Assembly: GCA_015499995.1 (NCBI GenBank)
Contig: JADNRV010000265.1
Location: 1-64,000, forward strand
Reading direction: 5' to 3'
DNA length: 64,000 bases
From: Flammula alnicola
Lineage: Eukaryota; Basidiomycota; Agaricomycetes; Agaricales; Strophariaceae
The translations under genes and the position numbers were made by a program. The notes beneath the pieces were generated by a model, which was given only the letters and a program-made list of their open reading frames with translations, had not been told where the DNA came from and searched no databases. Shown piece after piece: positions 29,944-41,640 of this stretch (positions are counted from its first letter, which is position 1; each line of letters opens with the position of its first letter).

Positions 29944-32900
29944 ATGGCGTTGTCGGTCTCGGGCTTTCCTGAACCGTCGCGTAACCCAGGGGCTGGCTCA
30001 AATGAAGTGTTTACGGGAGACGGGGCGCAGGATGGGTACGGGAAATCGACGCTGATGAACAGCCCGCGTCTGCGTGGCCTCTTCGGTGTCGGTGTCAGCA
30101 ATAATGGTGCTGGCAAGAAACTGTCCCCAGAATCATCTACAACGAGTAAACCCGACGACGGTCTGCAAGGAGCTATCGCCACTGCCACCACACCACCGCC
30201 CACATCGACGTCTTCTCTATCTTTTGCATCCTCGTTCGAGCCTCTATCGCAGCAGGAGTACGAGCTCGAGCTTCAGCTTCAACAACCGGTGTCCATGTCT
30301 ATGCCCGCACCAAGGTCGCAGATTAGTTCCAAGCGGCCGCAGCTGCCACCTTTACCAAGGAAGACGACAGCCTCACCAGTGCGATTGGGACCGAGTCTTA
30401 CGCGGTTGGATATCGGAGCAGGAGCATGGTCGAGGTCTCCCACAACGCTGCACTCGCTTTCCAATTCCAAACCACTTCCACCCTCTGTTGTCGTTGAAGA
30501 GTGGGGCCCAAAAGGAGCGGATGCCGGTTCCTCCTCAGCGTCTACTACACCACAATCTCGCCCTCTACCCTCTGTCCCAGGTCCCATCACGGACTCTGGG
30601 AAACCCTCATCGAACGCTGTGGCAGGCCCATCGAGGATTGCAACAAACCCTTCCACCCCGGTTGCAGGTTCTTCCAGACAGCACGTAAATGCAACAGCGA
30701 GCTCCTCTAAACATGTCACGAGCTCGTCCTCTTACAAACCAATAAACGCGGTTGCTGGGCCCTCGAAACATCCTACGTCTCTCGTGAGCCCTAGCACGCC
30801 GACGATGTCATCGTCATCAACATCGCCCACTGCCCTCCCGGCGTCCAAAGTGCTTATCATGCAGCCGATACCACAGCGAACACACAAGCCAAATACGCAC
30901 TCCTTATCCATGCGGTATCAACCCCTCGTCGCAGATCCTTCCCCCGCATCAGCGGATACGTCGTCGTCCTCCAATACCAATAACAACCAACATAACATAT
31001 CGAGCCCCGTGCGGCCTTTACCTAGGATACCGCCTTCCAAACCTCCCTTGATCGGCACCGCGCCTCCTGCGCCCTCGCGCTTCGACATACCCCCAGCCGC
31101 GAAGATCAAGCGGCCCAAGACGAGCCCAGGCATCATCGCCGGGTTCTCTACGCGCGGCGGCCCGTCCTCCCGCTCGCCGTTCGACAACATCACGACGACG
31201 ACGTCGTGGGCGGCGGCGCGGCAGGCCGCGGATGCGAACAATAATAATAATAATAATAACGCGCACCGGACGAGCAGCCCCCCGCTGCCTATCAGCTCTC
31301 CATCGCCTCGGGCACGGTCGCACTCTCGCACAAGGCGCGAGCGGTCGGTGGATTCGTATTATGCGGCGGCGGCGGCGGCGGCGTCGCGGACAGCGCCTTC
31401 TCCTTCTTCGCGTGTGGTGGTGGTGTCTACGGTTAGTGCGAATGCGAATGCGAGTATGAGCGGTGTTGGGCCGCGCCCGCCACGGTCCTTGCCGTCGCCG
31501 TCTGTCGCAGGTGCGAGACAGCCGAGGAAGGCTGCGACGTTGGATCATTTTTCGCCTGGTAGTGGTAATTCTATTACTACTACTACTACTACTTCTAAGG
31601 CACTGCAGATACAAACGGCGAATGTGGGTCTGGCTACGGGTGCTACGGAGCATAGTGGTGGTGATGGTGGTGCTAGCAGGATTTTCAGCCCGGGTGGAAA
31701 GAGGTCGCAGCCACCTTCACCACCAACGGGCCCGGTGAAGCCACGGACACGGGCATCGCCTATATCCTCTCTTGCAATTCCCTCCGTACCTCGCATTCTC
31801 ACATCCCAACCCATACCCCAACCCCCATCCAACCCCCCCATCCACCCACCACCACCCTCCCCACCTCCGCCTCCACCACCTCCTCCAGCCTCTGCTGCGC
31901 CCAACCCACACGACGACCGCAACACCGACGAAACACAATCCATGGACGCCCCGCTGCATTCACACCCCGTAGACGCCTTCGCCGACAGCGAGTCCCTCCT
32001 ACACCCGCCCCTCTCGCCCACCAGCGCCACCGCCGAGTCACCCATCGAAGTGTTCGTCGACGACAAAGACATAAGCACCATGTCCCGCAGCCCCTCCCCT
32101 ATCCGGTATGCCCGGCCCGACTCCCGTGGGAACCTCAGCGACGATACGAATGATGGCGACGATGGCGGTGGCGGTGGTGGCGACGTCGAGAGTTCGGAGG
32201 AGGATGGGGAGGGGGAGGAGCGGCGCGGTATGGAGCTGACGACGAGGAGGAGGCGCACGCAGCAGCTCCGCTCGTACAGGAATAGCTATCGCCCCCATGA
32301 TGGAAGGACGTCGCCGCCGCATATACCCTACCGACGCAGTCCGTCTCCTGTTCAAGAGCAGCACCAGCACCAGCACCAGCAAGGGATACAGTCTACCGAG
32401 CAGGAGAAGCTTGAGAAGGAGAAGGAGAAGGAGAAGGAAAAGGAGCAGAAAGATAAGAAGAGAGAGAAGAAAGAGAAAAAGGCGAAGAAGGAACCGCGCA
32501 AAGCCACCCGATCGTACTTTGGCGAATACAGTAGGTCCTCAGGCGGTGGGGGGCTGAGCGCAGCTGCTGCCGGCCCGCTATCGCTCTCCGTGCCAGGCAC
32601 ACGCGCCTCCTCGCCCGAGCGCAAGTCCCGCTCGCGCCAGCCGCGCAAGCTCGGGCTCGCCGACGCCGTCTCCCTCGCGCTGGACGAGGTGCGCAATATC
32701 GGCACAGGGAGAGGGACGAGCACGTCGCCGAGGCGGAGGCTCAAGTCCCTCGTGGGGCCCCCCATGCCGTCCGCGGTCGCGGCGCCGGTGCGTGTGCTGC
32801 AGGAGGAAGAGGAGGAGGGCGAGGTGTTGGATATCAGTCGGCCGATCTCGGCGAGAAGGGATACGAGGGATACGGTGGGCACGATGGATACGTCGTCGTC

Positions 32901-33729
32901 GTCTGCGCGGTCGTCGATGAAGCTTGGGTGGGTGAAGGCCATGGCGAAGAAGCGGGCAGAGGCGGCGGCGGGCGAGGCGAGCGGTAGTAGTGCGAGTGGC
33001 AGTGTGGCCCACCTGAGCGGTGGTGCGGGTGCAACAGCAGCGCTGGGGGAGATGGACAGCGCGGAGACGCCGTATATGACGAGCAAACCTCCTGCAGCAC
33101 CACTAGCTTCATTCGTCCCGCCCCTTCCGCATCATCAACACCATCGGCGTGTAGACTCGCTCGGGCAGGAGGATCGGCCGCTGCTGCTGCCTTCGAGCGC
33201 CAGGACGCGTGTGGATAGCGGCGAGGGCGAGGGCGAGAGGTACAGCATCGCATGCGGGCTGCCGATTGGAAGCAGGACGCGCAATCCAGAGCCTCCTGCT
33301 GTGATTGCATCTACAGTGTCCGCCTCAACCCGCGCTGCGTCCTCCAGCAGCAGCATCGCGACATCGAACCCACCCTTCTCCAGTGCGTTTGGGATCATTA
33401 GCCGGAGCGGCGGCACCAAGAGCAAGAAGAAACACACCCCGAGCGCATCGCTGGCCGACGGACCGCGCGCGGAGCCGACCTTAGTTATCGAACGTGATTT
33501 ATTGCCAATGCACGATGGTGGTGATGGTGATGCAGGCAGGGCGTGGCAGGGTGAGGAGCAGACGACGGCAGGGGACCGCGACAAGGAGAGGGGCGACGTG
33601 GTGGGGCTGACGACACGAAGGGTAACGCGGACCGTTGATCCTGATGGCGATGTGTGGGAGCATGAGCAGGAGACGGGTGTGCTGGATGTTATACCACATC
33701 TGAGGAATCTGAGGGTGAGGAAGAGTTGA
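29944..33729 (+). CDS. Large low-complexity, intrinsically disordered protein, 1261 aa
   Basis: A single uninterrupted ATG-to-TGA frame, which is unlikely by chance. The protein is dominated by Ser, Pro, Arg, Thr and Gly. It contains a poly-Asn run (about residues 432-439, from AAT repeats), a poly-Ala run (about 475-481), a Pro-rich run (about 633-650), a lysine/glutamate coil KEKEKEKEKEQKDKKREKKE (about 820-840), RS-type motifs (SPERKSRSRQPRK) and a C-terminus TRTVDPDGDVWEHEQETGVL ... LRVRKS. No enzyme domain, signal peptide or membrane segment is visible. The C-terminal third is duplicated as a broken copy at 38815-39475, showing that this end is recognisable at protein level. Function unknown; the composition would fit a scaffold or cytoskeleton-associated protein, but that is speculation. 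Confidence 0.75.
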   Translation: MALSVSGFPEPSRNPGAGSNEVFTGDGAQDGYGKSTLMNSPRLRGLFGVGVSNNGAGKKLSPESSTTSKPDDGLQGAIATATTPPPTSTSSLSFASSFEPLSQQEYELELQLQQPVSMSMPAPRSQISSKRPQLPPLPRKTTASPVRLGPSLTRLDIGAGAWSRSPTTLHSLSNSKPLPPSVVVEEWGPKGADAGSSSASTTPQSRPLPSVPGPITDSGKPSSNAVAGPSRIATNPSTPVAGSSRQHVNATASSSKHVTSSSSYKPINAVAGPSKHPTSLVSPSTPTMSSSSTSPTALPASKVLIMQPIPQRTHKPNTHSLSMRYQPLVADPSPASADTSSSSNTNNNQHNISSPVRPLPRIPPSKPPLIGTAPPAPSRFDIPPAAKIKRPKTSPGIIAGFSTRGGPSSRSPFDNITTTTSWAAARQAADANNNNNNNNAHRTSSPPLPISSPSPRARSHSRTRRERSVDSYYAAAAAAASRTAPSPSSRVVVVSTVSANANASMSGVGPRPPRSLPSPSVAGARQPRKAATLDHFSPGSGNSITTTTTTSKALQIQTANVGLATGATEHSGGDGGASRIFSPGGKRSQPPSPPTGPVKPRTRASPISSLAIPSVPRILTSQPIPQPPSNPPIHPPPPSPPPPPPPPPASAAPNPHDDRNTDETQSMDAPLHSHPVDAFADSESLLHPPLSPTSATAESPIEVFVDDKDISTMSRSPSPIRYARPDSRGNLSDDTNDGDDGGGGGGDVESSEEDGEGEERRGMELTTRRRRTQQLRSYRNSYRPHDGRTSPPHIPYRRSPSPVQEQHQHQHQQGIQSTEQEKLEKEKEKEKEKEQKDKKREKKEKKAKKEPRKATRSYFGEYSRSSGGGGLSAAAAGPLSLSVPGTRASSPERKSRSRQPRKLGLADAVSLALDEVRNIGTGRGTSTSPRRRLKSLVGPPMPSAVAAPVRVLQEEEEEGEVLDISRPISARRDTRDTVGTMDTSSSSARSSMKLGWVKAMAKKRAEAAAGEASGSSASGSVAHLSGGAGATAALGEMDSAETPYMTSKPPAAPLASFVPPLPHHQHHRRVDSLGQEDRPLLLPSSARTRVDSGEGEGERYSIACGLPIGSRTRNPEPPAVIASTVSASTRAASSSSSIATSNPPFSSAFGIISRSGGTKSKKKHTPSASLADGPRAEPTLVIERDLLPMHDGGDGDAGRAWQGEEQTTAGDRDKERGDVVGLTTRRVTRTVDPDGDVWEHEQETGVLDVIPHLRNLRVRKS

Positions 33730-34829
33730 GGAGACGTTGAAGTTACGTCGGGTTCGTCGTTTGACGTCGGAGGATGAGGGATGCATACTATGATTCGTTT
33801 TATTTTCTTGCCATTTTTTGATATAATTTATACCTCGTTTTTTGCTTGATTGTCATCCATGAGCAACATCTCAATGTTCTGGGCATATGTTAATATTCCA
33901 TCCTCCTTGCAATTCCGAACCCTTCCTGATATGTACACTGCCTCAGAACATTTTTCTTTTCTCCCACCCATACCACTTGCCCTACTTTCTGTTTTTTCTC
34001 CTTTGTCCTTTCTCGTATGCTAGTCTCGTATGCAAACTACTTGCCTGTGCCGGCTTGAGCTTGGCCTCTCCCATTTCGCGTGGGAGGGAGTCTCGCAAGA
34101 GAGCTTTGGTGATGAAAAATATATTTTTCAACCCAAACCCCTCAGACTCATATCTTGTTTTTGAATTTGCCATTCAGGTTCTTTGGATTGTATGTATTGG
34201 AATTAGAATTAGTATTAGTGGGGACAGGCAATGCTCTGCTATTTCAAACTCCGACCCACCACTGTCGAAACGGCCATGCTGCATATCTTCACAACCTCAA
34301 CAGATACAGATTAGTTTGTAAGAGGAAAAATGCTTGCTTTGATAGTTTAAATAAATTCTTCGGAACAGATTTTTATTTTGTGGGTCCAATCTTTCAATAT
34401 CCTTCATATGTAGCACAGATCTCAGAAACTAGACACTTAAAAAAAAATCTGCTCCGAAGAATCTCATTTGAATTGTAAATTAAACAAAATGGCTTGTTCG
34501 CTTTTTCTCTCCGTTGTGGCTGGAAGCCAGCACAGAAAGGCCGCAAAAACGCGTTTTTGGCGTTCAAAAAGGGCAAGCCAGCATGGGTTGCCTTTTTCGG
34601 TAGTGGCCACTTTTACTGTCACGCAAAAGTTGCACAGGTTGCCAGTCCCCAGTATTAGTGATGTCCAATTTCATTGATGCACGTGACCCATAACACAACA
34701 ACAAGTTCATCAGAGTTCATCGCGCCTTTCCCAAGCCTTTCGTCCGATTGACGAACTTACGCTTCATCAAGAAGAAACCGCGGCTCCGTCCTGGTCCTTA
34801 TACTGGACTCATACGTTAACCCAACTCAT
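33730..34829. other. Intergenic with two small inverted-repeat elements
   Basis: 33770-33930 is the 3' flank of the large gene and recurs at 39485-39625. 34355-34462 is a 108-bp palindromic element with ATTCTTCGGAACAGATTTTT at one end and its near inverse (one mismatch) at the other. 34490-34580 is a 91-bp hairpin (TGGCTTG ... CAAGCCA) with an inner palindrome around CAAAAACGCGTTTTTG. Both resemble MITEs, but no target duplication is clear. The NACHT promoter block begins near 34660. Confidence 0.5.
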
Positions 34830-37716
34830 ATGTTTCCGAGGGGGAGCGACCTCCTCATCAACGGGGGTGTATTCCATCATATCGAGGGGAATCTGAACAT
34901 AGGCGCCCAGCCTATTACGGACAAGGGTCAGCCCATTATTGTCTCCCGAAGACCACGCTAACCTCTCGGCTACACTAGGCATAGAACTTCTCAAATCCAA
35001 GGTAGTCCCAGGGGCATTCCATACCGCTGATGAAAACTACGATGCTCCCAAATGTCATCCGAACACCCGAGTCGCCATCCTCGACGAAATAATGGCATGG
35101 CTTGATGATACTAACGACACTCGTCGTGCTATGTGGACGCGCGGTGCTGCTGGAGCTGGCAAGTCAGCGATAGCACGGACGATAGCACAGATGTGTGAGA
35201 AGCAAGGTCGCATGTCTTCGACTTTCTTCTTTTCAAGGACGTCGGGCGACACCAGGCGAAGTGACCAGAAATACTTGGTGGCAACTCTCGCATACCAGAT
35301 GATGGTACACATTCCGAAAACTCGAAACGATATTTCCACGGCAATGCTCTACGACGAGTTCATTTTCGATTTAGCACTGGACGTACAGATCGACAGACTC
35401 ATCGTGGCTCCCCTTTCACACCTCTCCGATCTATCTTCCACTCCAACTCTTCCCAAGATCATTATCATCGATGGTCTAGACGAGTGTTACAACAAGGCCG
35501 CGCAGGGCGCCATTGTGAAGGGATTCGTGGCAGCCCTTGGGCGGATGGACCACAATTTCCCACATAAACTGCTCATTGCGAGTCGGCCTGAACAGAATAT
35601 CCAGTCTGCTTTCGGCGATCGCGACCTTTCTCCCTTCCTCCGGCAGCTACCACTAGACAACTCTTGGAAGCCCGATGACGATATTCGAACATTCCTTGTC
35701 GACAATTTGGCCAAAATCAGAGACACACATCCTCTCCGAAATATTATTCCCTTAGATTGGCCTGCCTCAAGCGATATCGATAAACTCGTCGAGAAATCGT
35801 CCGGCCAATTCATCTATGCTGCTACGGTCAGCAAGTACATCAAATCACCTCGGCAGCATCCCGTCGAGAGCTTGCGAACCATCATCGAGCTTGTGAAAGA
35901 TCCGAAAAATCGACCATACGCGGAACTCGATGCTTTATACACCTATATTTTTGAAAGCACCGAGGATTCTGATCTCGTTCTCCAAATCCTCCGCGTTCAC
36001 CTTATACCGGTGGTAACACCCCCTGCCCCTTTCGGCTGGCCAGTTAACGAGATTCGCTTCATTGGGCGCTTGCTTAATCTCGGAGAGGGCAATGTCGAAC
36101 TCGCTTTAACTGACCTTTCGTCAATAGTGGAAATTCAAAGCTCACAGATCAAGTTCCTTCATGCTTCTCTTCCGGACTTCTTGCTGGATGAGACCCGTTC
36201 CGGAAGTTTTTACGCTAATAGCAACAGTATTTGTGCCCATATTTTCTACCTTTGCCTCCTCCGCATCTCAGAATGTAAGTGTTGGGACCAGATTGACAGC
36301 ACAATTGACGAGCTTCTCACATCTCTAATAGACAGATTTACCGCGGGCCACTCCTACAGTATCTTATGGCCCAGTTTCATTGGTCTTAAACATTTCGCGA
36401 AGAGCATTCAAGAGGCTCCCTCGGAAATTCATGACGTCTTTTCTGACTTTGATATGAAAGCCTATTTAAAGGTCGCCTCCAAGTTACCACGAGATATGAC
36501 TACATCCACGGCAAGTTTTCTCGTATTTATTTCACGGGAGGTATTTCTGTGTCCACTTGGTCAACCTTTTTTTTCATGCAGTTATTTTTCAGCACAGAAA
36601 ATCATCCTCACCCCATATCCCGTTGAAGGTTGTCAGCCAACTGCAGGAATGGATATCGGATCAACTACAAAAACTTCCATTAGACAGTCTGGCCATTACC
36701 AGGTATGCTCTTAGAAGCTCCTCCGATGGGCCGGATTGTCTAACACTCCCACGTTAACAACTATCTCGAAAGCGATACCTTTGAAGACGATCCCGAACTG
36801 CGTTTCTATTGGTCCTTGGTGTCTCGGCCAGAGCTCACTGCTTTCTTTTGCGACACCAAATTATTAGGAGTATCGGCAATGAGTGGAAATCGGTGTGCAT
36901 ATGCCGCACTTTATTGTTGCCATTTTATATTTAGCGCCCATTCAGTGTAAGTCTGTCCAATTTCTCCTTAGCATTTGCGCTCACAGCCTGAGGTTATTAG
37001 TAAAGAGGATCAGAAAGTCAGGGCGCGCATCATGGATCTCTCTGCGAGATGCGCGCCATGCTTCCTTAAGAATGCAGCACCTCGGCTCGACGTTTATCTC
37101 TCCCTTCAAAAAATTTTTGGGTTCAATTCAATGCAAGAGGATCTACCCCAAGTCTCTTCCTCGTACAAGTACCGAACTCATCTCGTTTCTCACCTTGAGT
37201 CCCATTTCCACCGAAAATTCCTTTCCATTTTTTATTACGTGGAAACATGGGTTGAATGGATGAACTCTCTTGTAGATTATATGGCAAAGGTAGGGTGACA
37301 ATTTTCAGTCTCCAACCAGACATTCTGACTACAAACGGTGGTAGACACACGAAGCGTTGCCTTCCTTGCGAGAACAAAGCTCGGCCCATGTCCAGGACGA
37401 GCGAGGTCTGGCATCTGAAGAGAAAGACTCAGCATGCGTACCTGCATCGGATGAACACAACCCACCACTCATCCAGGTACCCTTACGAGATGAGCAAGCG
37501 AGTTCAACGCCTTCACGAGAGAGGCAAAACACCGTGATTGTCCAGGACGAACGACAAATAGTCCAGGAAACGGCAGAGTGCGCATACCATCCCAAGTCGA
37601 GATCCAATAGTCCAACGACCAATGCTAGCGCGTTGCAGGGACCGCCGCGGAAACGGTATTCGGGATTCAAGTCCAGGATTCCGGTTTCGAAACGCATGAT
37701 ACAGCAAAAGCGATAG
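34830..37716 (+). CDS. NACHT (NLR-like) protein C, nearly intact
   Basis: Exons 34830-34926, 34979-36540, 36593-36702, 36761 (or 36773)-36944, 36987-37289 and 37345-37716. The start MFPRGSDLLINGGVFHHIEG opens the N-terminal motif. NACHT: Walker A GAAGAGKSA, Walker B IIIIDGLDEC, ASRPE, then FLHASLPDFLLDETRSG. The C-terminal tail of about 120 residues is highly charged, carries repeated VQDER/RDEQ words and ends with a basic run (KSRIPVSKRMIQQKR), perhaps a nuclear signal. The third intron lacks its acceptor: paralogs B and D have AACAG where this copy has AACAA (36756-36760). An AG 12 bases further (36771-36772) would keep the frame and delete four residues, giving about 871 aa. Promoter block and CACGTG box are shared with gene B. 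Confidence 0.8.
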
Positions 37717-38814
37717 GAATTCGAAGATTGCGCCATATTTTGTTGCTATAGGTCATGGATTCTGTAAACGTAGAGGCGTCAGCATGTCGTCAAAAGACGA
37801 AACTTTTGGACTTTATTGATATGGGTGAGGTATCAGTGAGGCATATTCGAGGTGGTGAAGACAGAAGTCGGTCCCCAAGAGGACGGTCGCGAAACCAAGA
37901 GTGTCCGGAGGATGGTCTAGCCAGCGGGTAGAATGAAGGGAGGAGAGGATAGAAGGACGGCAACTTCGCTTCGTTGTATGAAACATGGGTCAAGGTGGAG
38001 TCGAGCGGTATCGCGAGGATGAATTGGTGAACATCTGATGGAAGTCACGGTAAGGACACGGGTACTGAGGGAGATGCAAAGGTCGTACAGCGAGGGAAGA
38101 CATCTGTTACCGCAATGCTCATTGTAACGATAGACTGAATGTGGGGAGATAATACGGGAAGGGAGTTGGATGGTGTGGGTATGATTGCCGATATTGGCAG
38201 TTGTATTTCGAGCATTCGAGCATCGAGGACCAAACAGGAGAAGGAGTGGGCGTGTACGCTGCCGCAGTAATGAGGTCTGGCAGAGATCCGCGGCTAGATT
38301 AGATTAGATAGGATCAGAGGCTGTGCATGTCCATAGAGCAGACACCGTCGAACTATTCTTGCTTGCCTCTTGCCATTGCGTGCGACACTGTACCGCACGG
38401 CCTGCTCGACGCGTATCCGAGCCTCTGCTATCCAGAATCAGGTCGGATTGGACTGCTCCAATGCCCGCAGCATCGATGGGGATGCAGGCATGGATTGACC
38501 TGAATGTGGCCAGACATGGAATATTCAGAACTTCAACGGTCAGCTTATTTTCGTGTCCACAGCTCGAGACACTTATCCGATAACCCCATAGGCCGTGAGT
38601 CTACTTTCCACTTACATGGCGCGATGCCAGTCTCACGCCAAACCTCGTCACGCAGAGACGTTGACTTGGGCGTCTATCTTCCAATGACTCGCACCGTGAG
38701 GCGATTCCTTGAAGGTGATTGGCCGACGGCATCACCGATATGAAGAGGCAGCCATCAAGCCACGCCTCGACCACGACACTCTTTCTTTCTTTCTTACCTA
38801 CCCCTCCTTGCAAA
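37717..38814. repeat. Mosaic of duplicated segments downstream of NACHT C
   Basis: 37755-37830 equals the flank of NACHT A. 37970-38270 is a copy of dispersed repeat R. 38285-38470 is an inverted relative of 19975-20165. 38520-38790 is a relative of 6350-6620. Junctions are abrupt. No gene recognised. Confidence 0.55.
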
Positions 38815-39475
38815 ATACGTAGCACCACCAGCTTCATTCATCCCTCCGCTTCCGCATCAACACCATCGGCGTGTCGACTCGCTCGGGCAGAGGATCGGCT
38901 GCTGCTTCCTTCAAGTGCCAGGACGCATGTGGATGTCGTCAACAAGGGCGAGGGCGAGAAGTACAGCATCGCACGCGGGCTGCCGATCGGCAGCAGCTAT
39001 AGCAAGACGTGCAGTCGAGAGCCTCCTACTGTGATTACATCTACGGTGTCGGCCTCACCGCGCGCTCCTCCGTCCTCCAGCACCTCGGCATCGAACCCAC
39101 CCTTCTCTGCGTTTGGGATCATCAGCCGGAGCGGTACCAAGAGTAATAAGAAAGACACCCCGAGCGCCTCGCTCCCCCTTCCTGGCATAGCGCTCGATGG
39201 ACCGCGCTCGGAGCCGGCAGTGATTGTCGAACGTAATTCCTTGCCAATGCATGATGTGGCGATGCGAGCAGGATGTGGCTGGGCGAGGAGCAGGCGGAAG
39301 GAGACCGCGACGAGGAGAGAGGCGATGTGGTGGTGCTGAAGACACGGAGGGTAACGCGGCCGACCGTCGATCGATCCTGATGGCGATGTGTGGGAGCATG
39401 AGCAGGAGACGGGCGTGCTGGATGTTATACCGCGGTTGAGGATTTTGAGAGTGAGGAAGAAAGAGTTGGGGAGAC
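38815..39475 (+). pseudogene. Duplicated 3' fragment of the large low-complexity gene
   Basis: This corresponds to 33090-33729 and reads the same words at protein level (LLLPSSARTHVD, EKYSIARGLPIGS, NPPFSAFGIISRSG, ERNSLPMHD). It contains small insertions and deletions that break the frame before the C-terminus, though TRTVDPDGDVWEH-like and VLDVIPRLRIL-like stretches remain in other frames. The similarity continues into the non-coding 3' flank to about 39625. It has no start of its own. Confidence 0.75.
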
Positions 39476-40613
39476 GTTCAAGTCTAGGATGCATACTATG
39501 ATTACCTTTTCTGTTCTTGCCATTTTTTGACATAATCTATACCTCTTTTTTCCTTGATTGTTATGCATGTGCAACATCTCGTTCTGGGCATATGTTAATA
39601 GTCTACCCTCCTCGCAATTCCGAACTACACCGTACCTTAAGTGTGGCACCTTGGTTGTGCGCTGGACTTCACGGCGCCGAGGTAGTTTGTCGCTCGCTCA
39701 CGCGCAATGTAGATAATGAGACAATGAATATTCCAAAATATGTTTCTACCCCTGTAGTCTTTGATTCAACCCGGGTTTACTAAGTGCTGATCATCCAGAC
39801 CAAAATGTACTGAGACACCCCCCATTTTTTAATATCTAAAGTACTGATACAACATTTTTATAAGTCTGATCTACATGGTTTTATTGTACTGAGACACCCT
39901 GGATTTTAGTGACTCTGGATCCAACCCCCTTTATAAAAGTGCTGAATCAATATTTTATAAGTGCTGAATCAGCATTTTATAAGTGCTGAATCAACTATTC
40001 TGGATGTCCTGACCCAACCCAGGAAATTCAATGTATTGAAAGTCCTGAGTCAACCTGGACTTTAATATCTCAAACTACTGAGTCAACCTGGACTTTAGCC
40101 TAAAAAGTCTCAAGTCAACCCAGACTTTGTATAATAAAAGTATTGAGTCAACCTGGATTTTTGGTGTATTGAAGTACTGATTCAACCCTGCATTTCTTAC
40201 TTATTATATTTGGAATATAACCATTGATTCTCTTTGATCAATTGTAGATAAGCTACATCTTGGCCGCATACCACCACTAGCCTTTGTTGACTCTGCTTAT
40301 TCTACTTTACTATGCCACCAAAGCAATCAGGTCTCCATTATGCTACTGTAAGCTTAGTCTGTAACTGAAGAGAAAGATGGTTCTTGTTGAAATGAATGAG
40401 TCACTATTGTTCACTTGGGCAGGTGTGATGAATCTTCATACAGATTCCATTCTGAATTCTATATTTATCTTTCTAAATTTATGGCTCATCTAAATCTTAT
40501 TCCTAGTATAGTTTCTTACTTTTCTGAATCTTTTCCACTTTTCCAGTCATCCTCCTTTCCTCATTGTCATCCTTCTATTTATTCCAGTCATCCTCCTATT
40601 CATTTATTCTATA

Positions 40614-41267
40614 TAGGGCTGCGCACTGTACTGTATTACAGTTACGGCCGTATAGTTTACAGGTAAAATACGGGTTCACTCACCAGTAACCCGTACCGTA
40701 TAGGTCAGTTCCAAATCCCAAGACGGTACAGTACGGGTAAAAATACGGGTATACAGCCGTATATACTGTAATTCTGGAGGGTCTGAGACAAATATAGATA
40801 AAATTACTGCCTAGATAGTGTTAAAATGTTAATTTCAAAGTAAATAGCTGGTATTGATCAAATCTTGGCCAATATTAGGTCGCTATGGCTGTGGAAGAGA
40901 GTTGAAGGGCAGGAGAAGGAGACAATGCATGACATGTGAACCGTGCTGATCACTGCTGAATGGAGTTATAGCTTGGTTTGTCTGGGGTTTCTGCTGTCAA
41001 AGCGCTGGTGCTCCGTTTCTCCATCAGCAGCCCTTCAAAAAATTTGAATCAGCCCATATTTAGGGTGTTTTTGACTTGAAAAAGTGGTTGAGAATTAAGC
41101 AACCATATACCCGTAATACGGGTTATCATTATACAGGTTCATATGATATATGGCCATACATCTTTACGGGTGTCAAATATTGACCTTCAAGCCCCGACGG
41201 TATGGGGAAATGCCCGTAAAACCTGTACCGTACAACCTTATGTGTACGGTTTTAGTGTGCAGCCCTA
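40614..41267. mobile_element. hAT-type MITE
   Basis: 654 bp, ends TAGGGCTGCGCACTGTA and, inwards from the right, TAGGGCTGCACACTAAA, with 8-bp target duplication ATTCTATA at 40606-40613 and 41268-41275. TAGGGCTG ends are classic for hAT elements. The interior has many copies of ACGGGTA/CCGTA words and no ORF. Confidence 0.88.
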
Positions 41268-41514
41268 ATTCTATATAAACCCTGTAGTTCTTAGGTATTT
41301 TCTACGTAGAGTCAACACATTGCATTGACTTCCCAATCCATTCCAGTTTTCCTCCATTTGGATTTAGTTCCTTACAGCAGGGACCCTTGCAAACACATGA
41401 GGGTTTCATTTCTCATTTGCCTAGTTAAATAATACATGCTCAGTACCAGTAGCTATGAATAAATGGGGCCTGCTTAGCAAGAATCAGCTGAAAATAAGAA
41501 TGGGTATCTAAGGC

Positions 41515-41640
41515 CATGAACACCCAAATAAATGTTTAGTTGATTTAGTTTGTCCAAGGTGAGGATAATAGTTTTATAATATTGATACCTACTTGTGATA
41601 AAAGAAGGTTCCTAACTATATAATGGCTTGGACAAGGTCT
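41515..41640. repeat. LTR-derived fragment shared with 905-1020
   Basis: Shared strings include AACACCCAAAT, AATGTTTAGTTGA, GAGGATAATAGTTTTATAAT and GATAAAAGAAGGT. It lies inside the non-coding inverted-repeat element, so the element either captured it or was hit by an LTR that was later eroded. Confidence 0.6.

Noticed and set aside
31018..33310. Several long minus-strand frames opposite the 1261-aa protein
   Set aside because: They are Arg/Pro/Ser shadows of GC-rich low-complexity coding sequence.
34355..34580. Two short hairpins as RNA genes
   Set aside because: Terminal inverted repeats and A-rich interiors fit MITE remnants better; no promoter box or RNA family features are visible.
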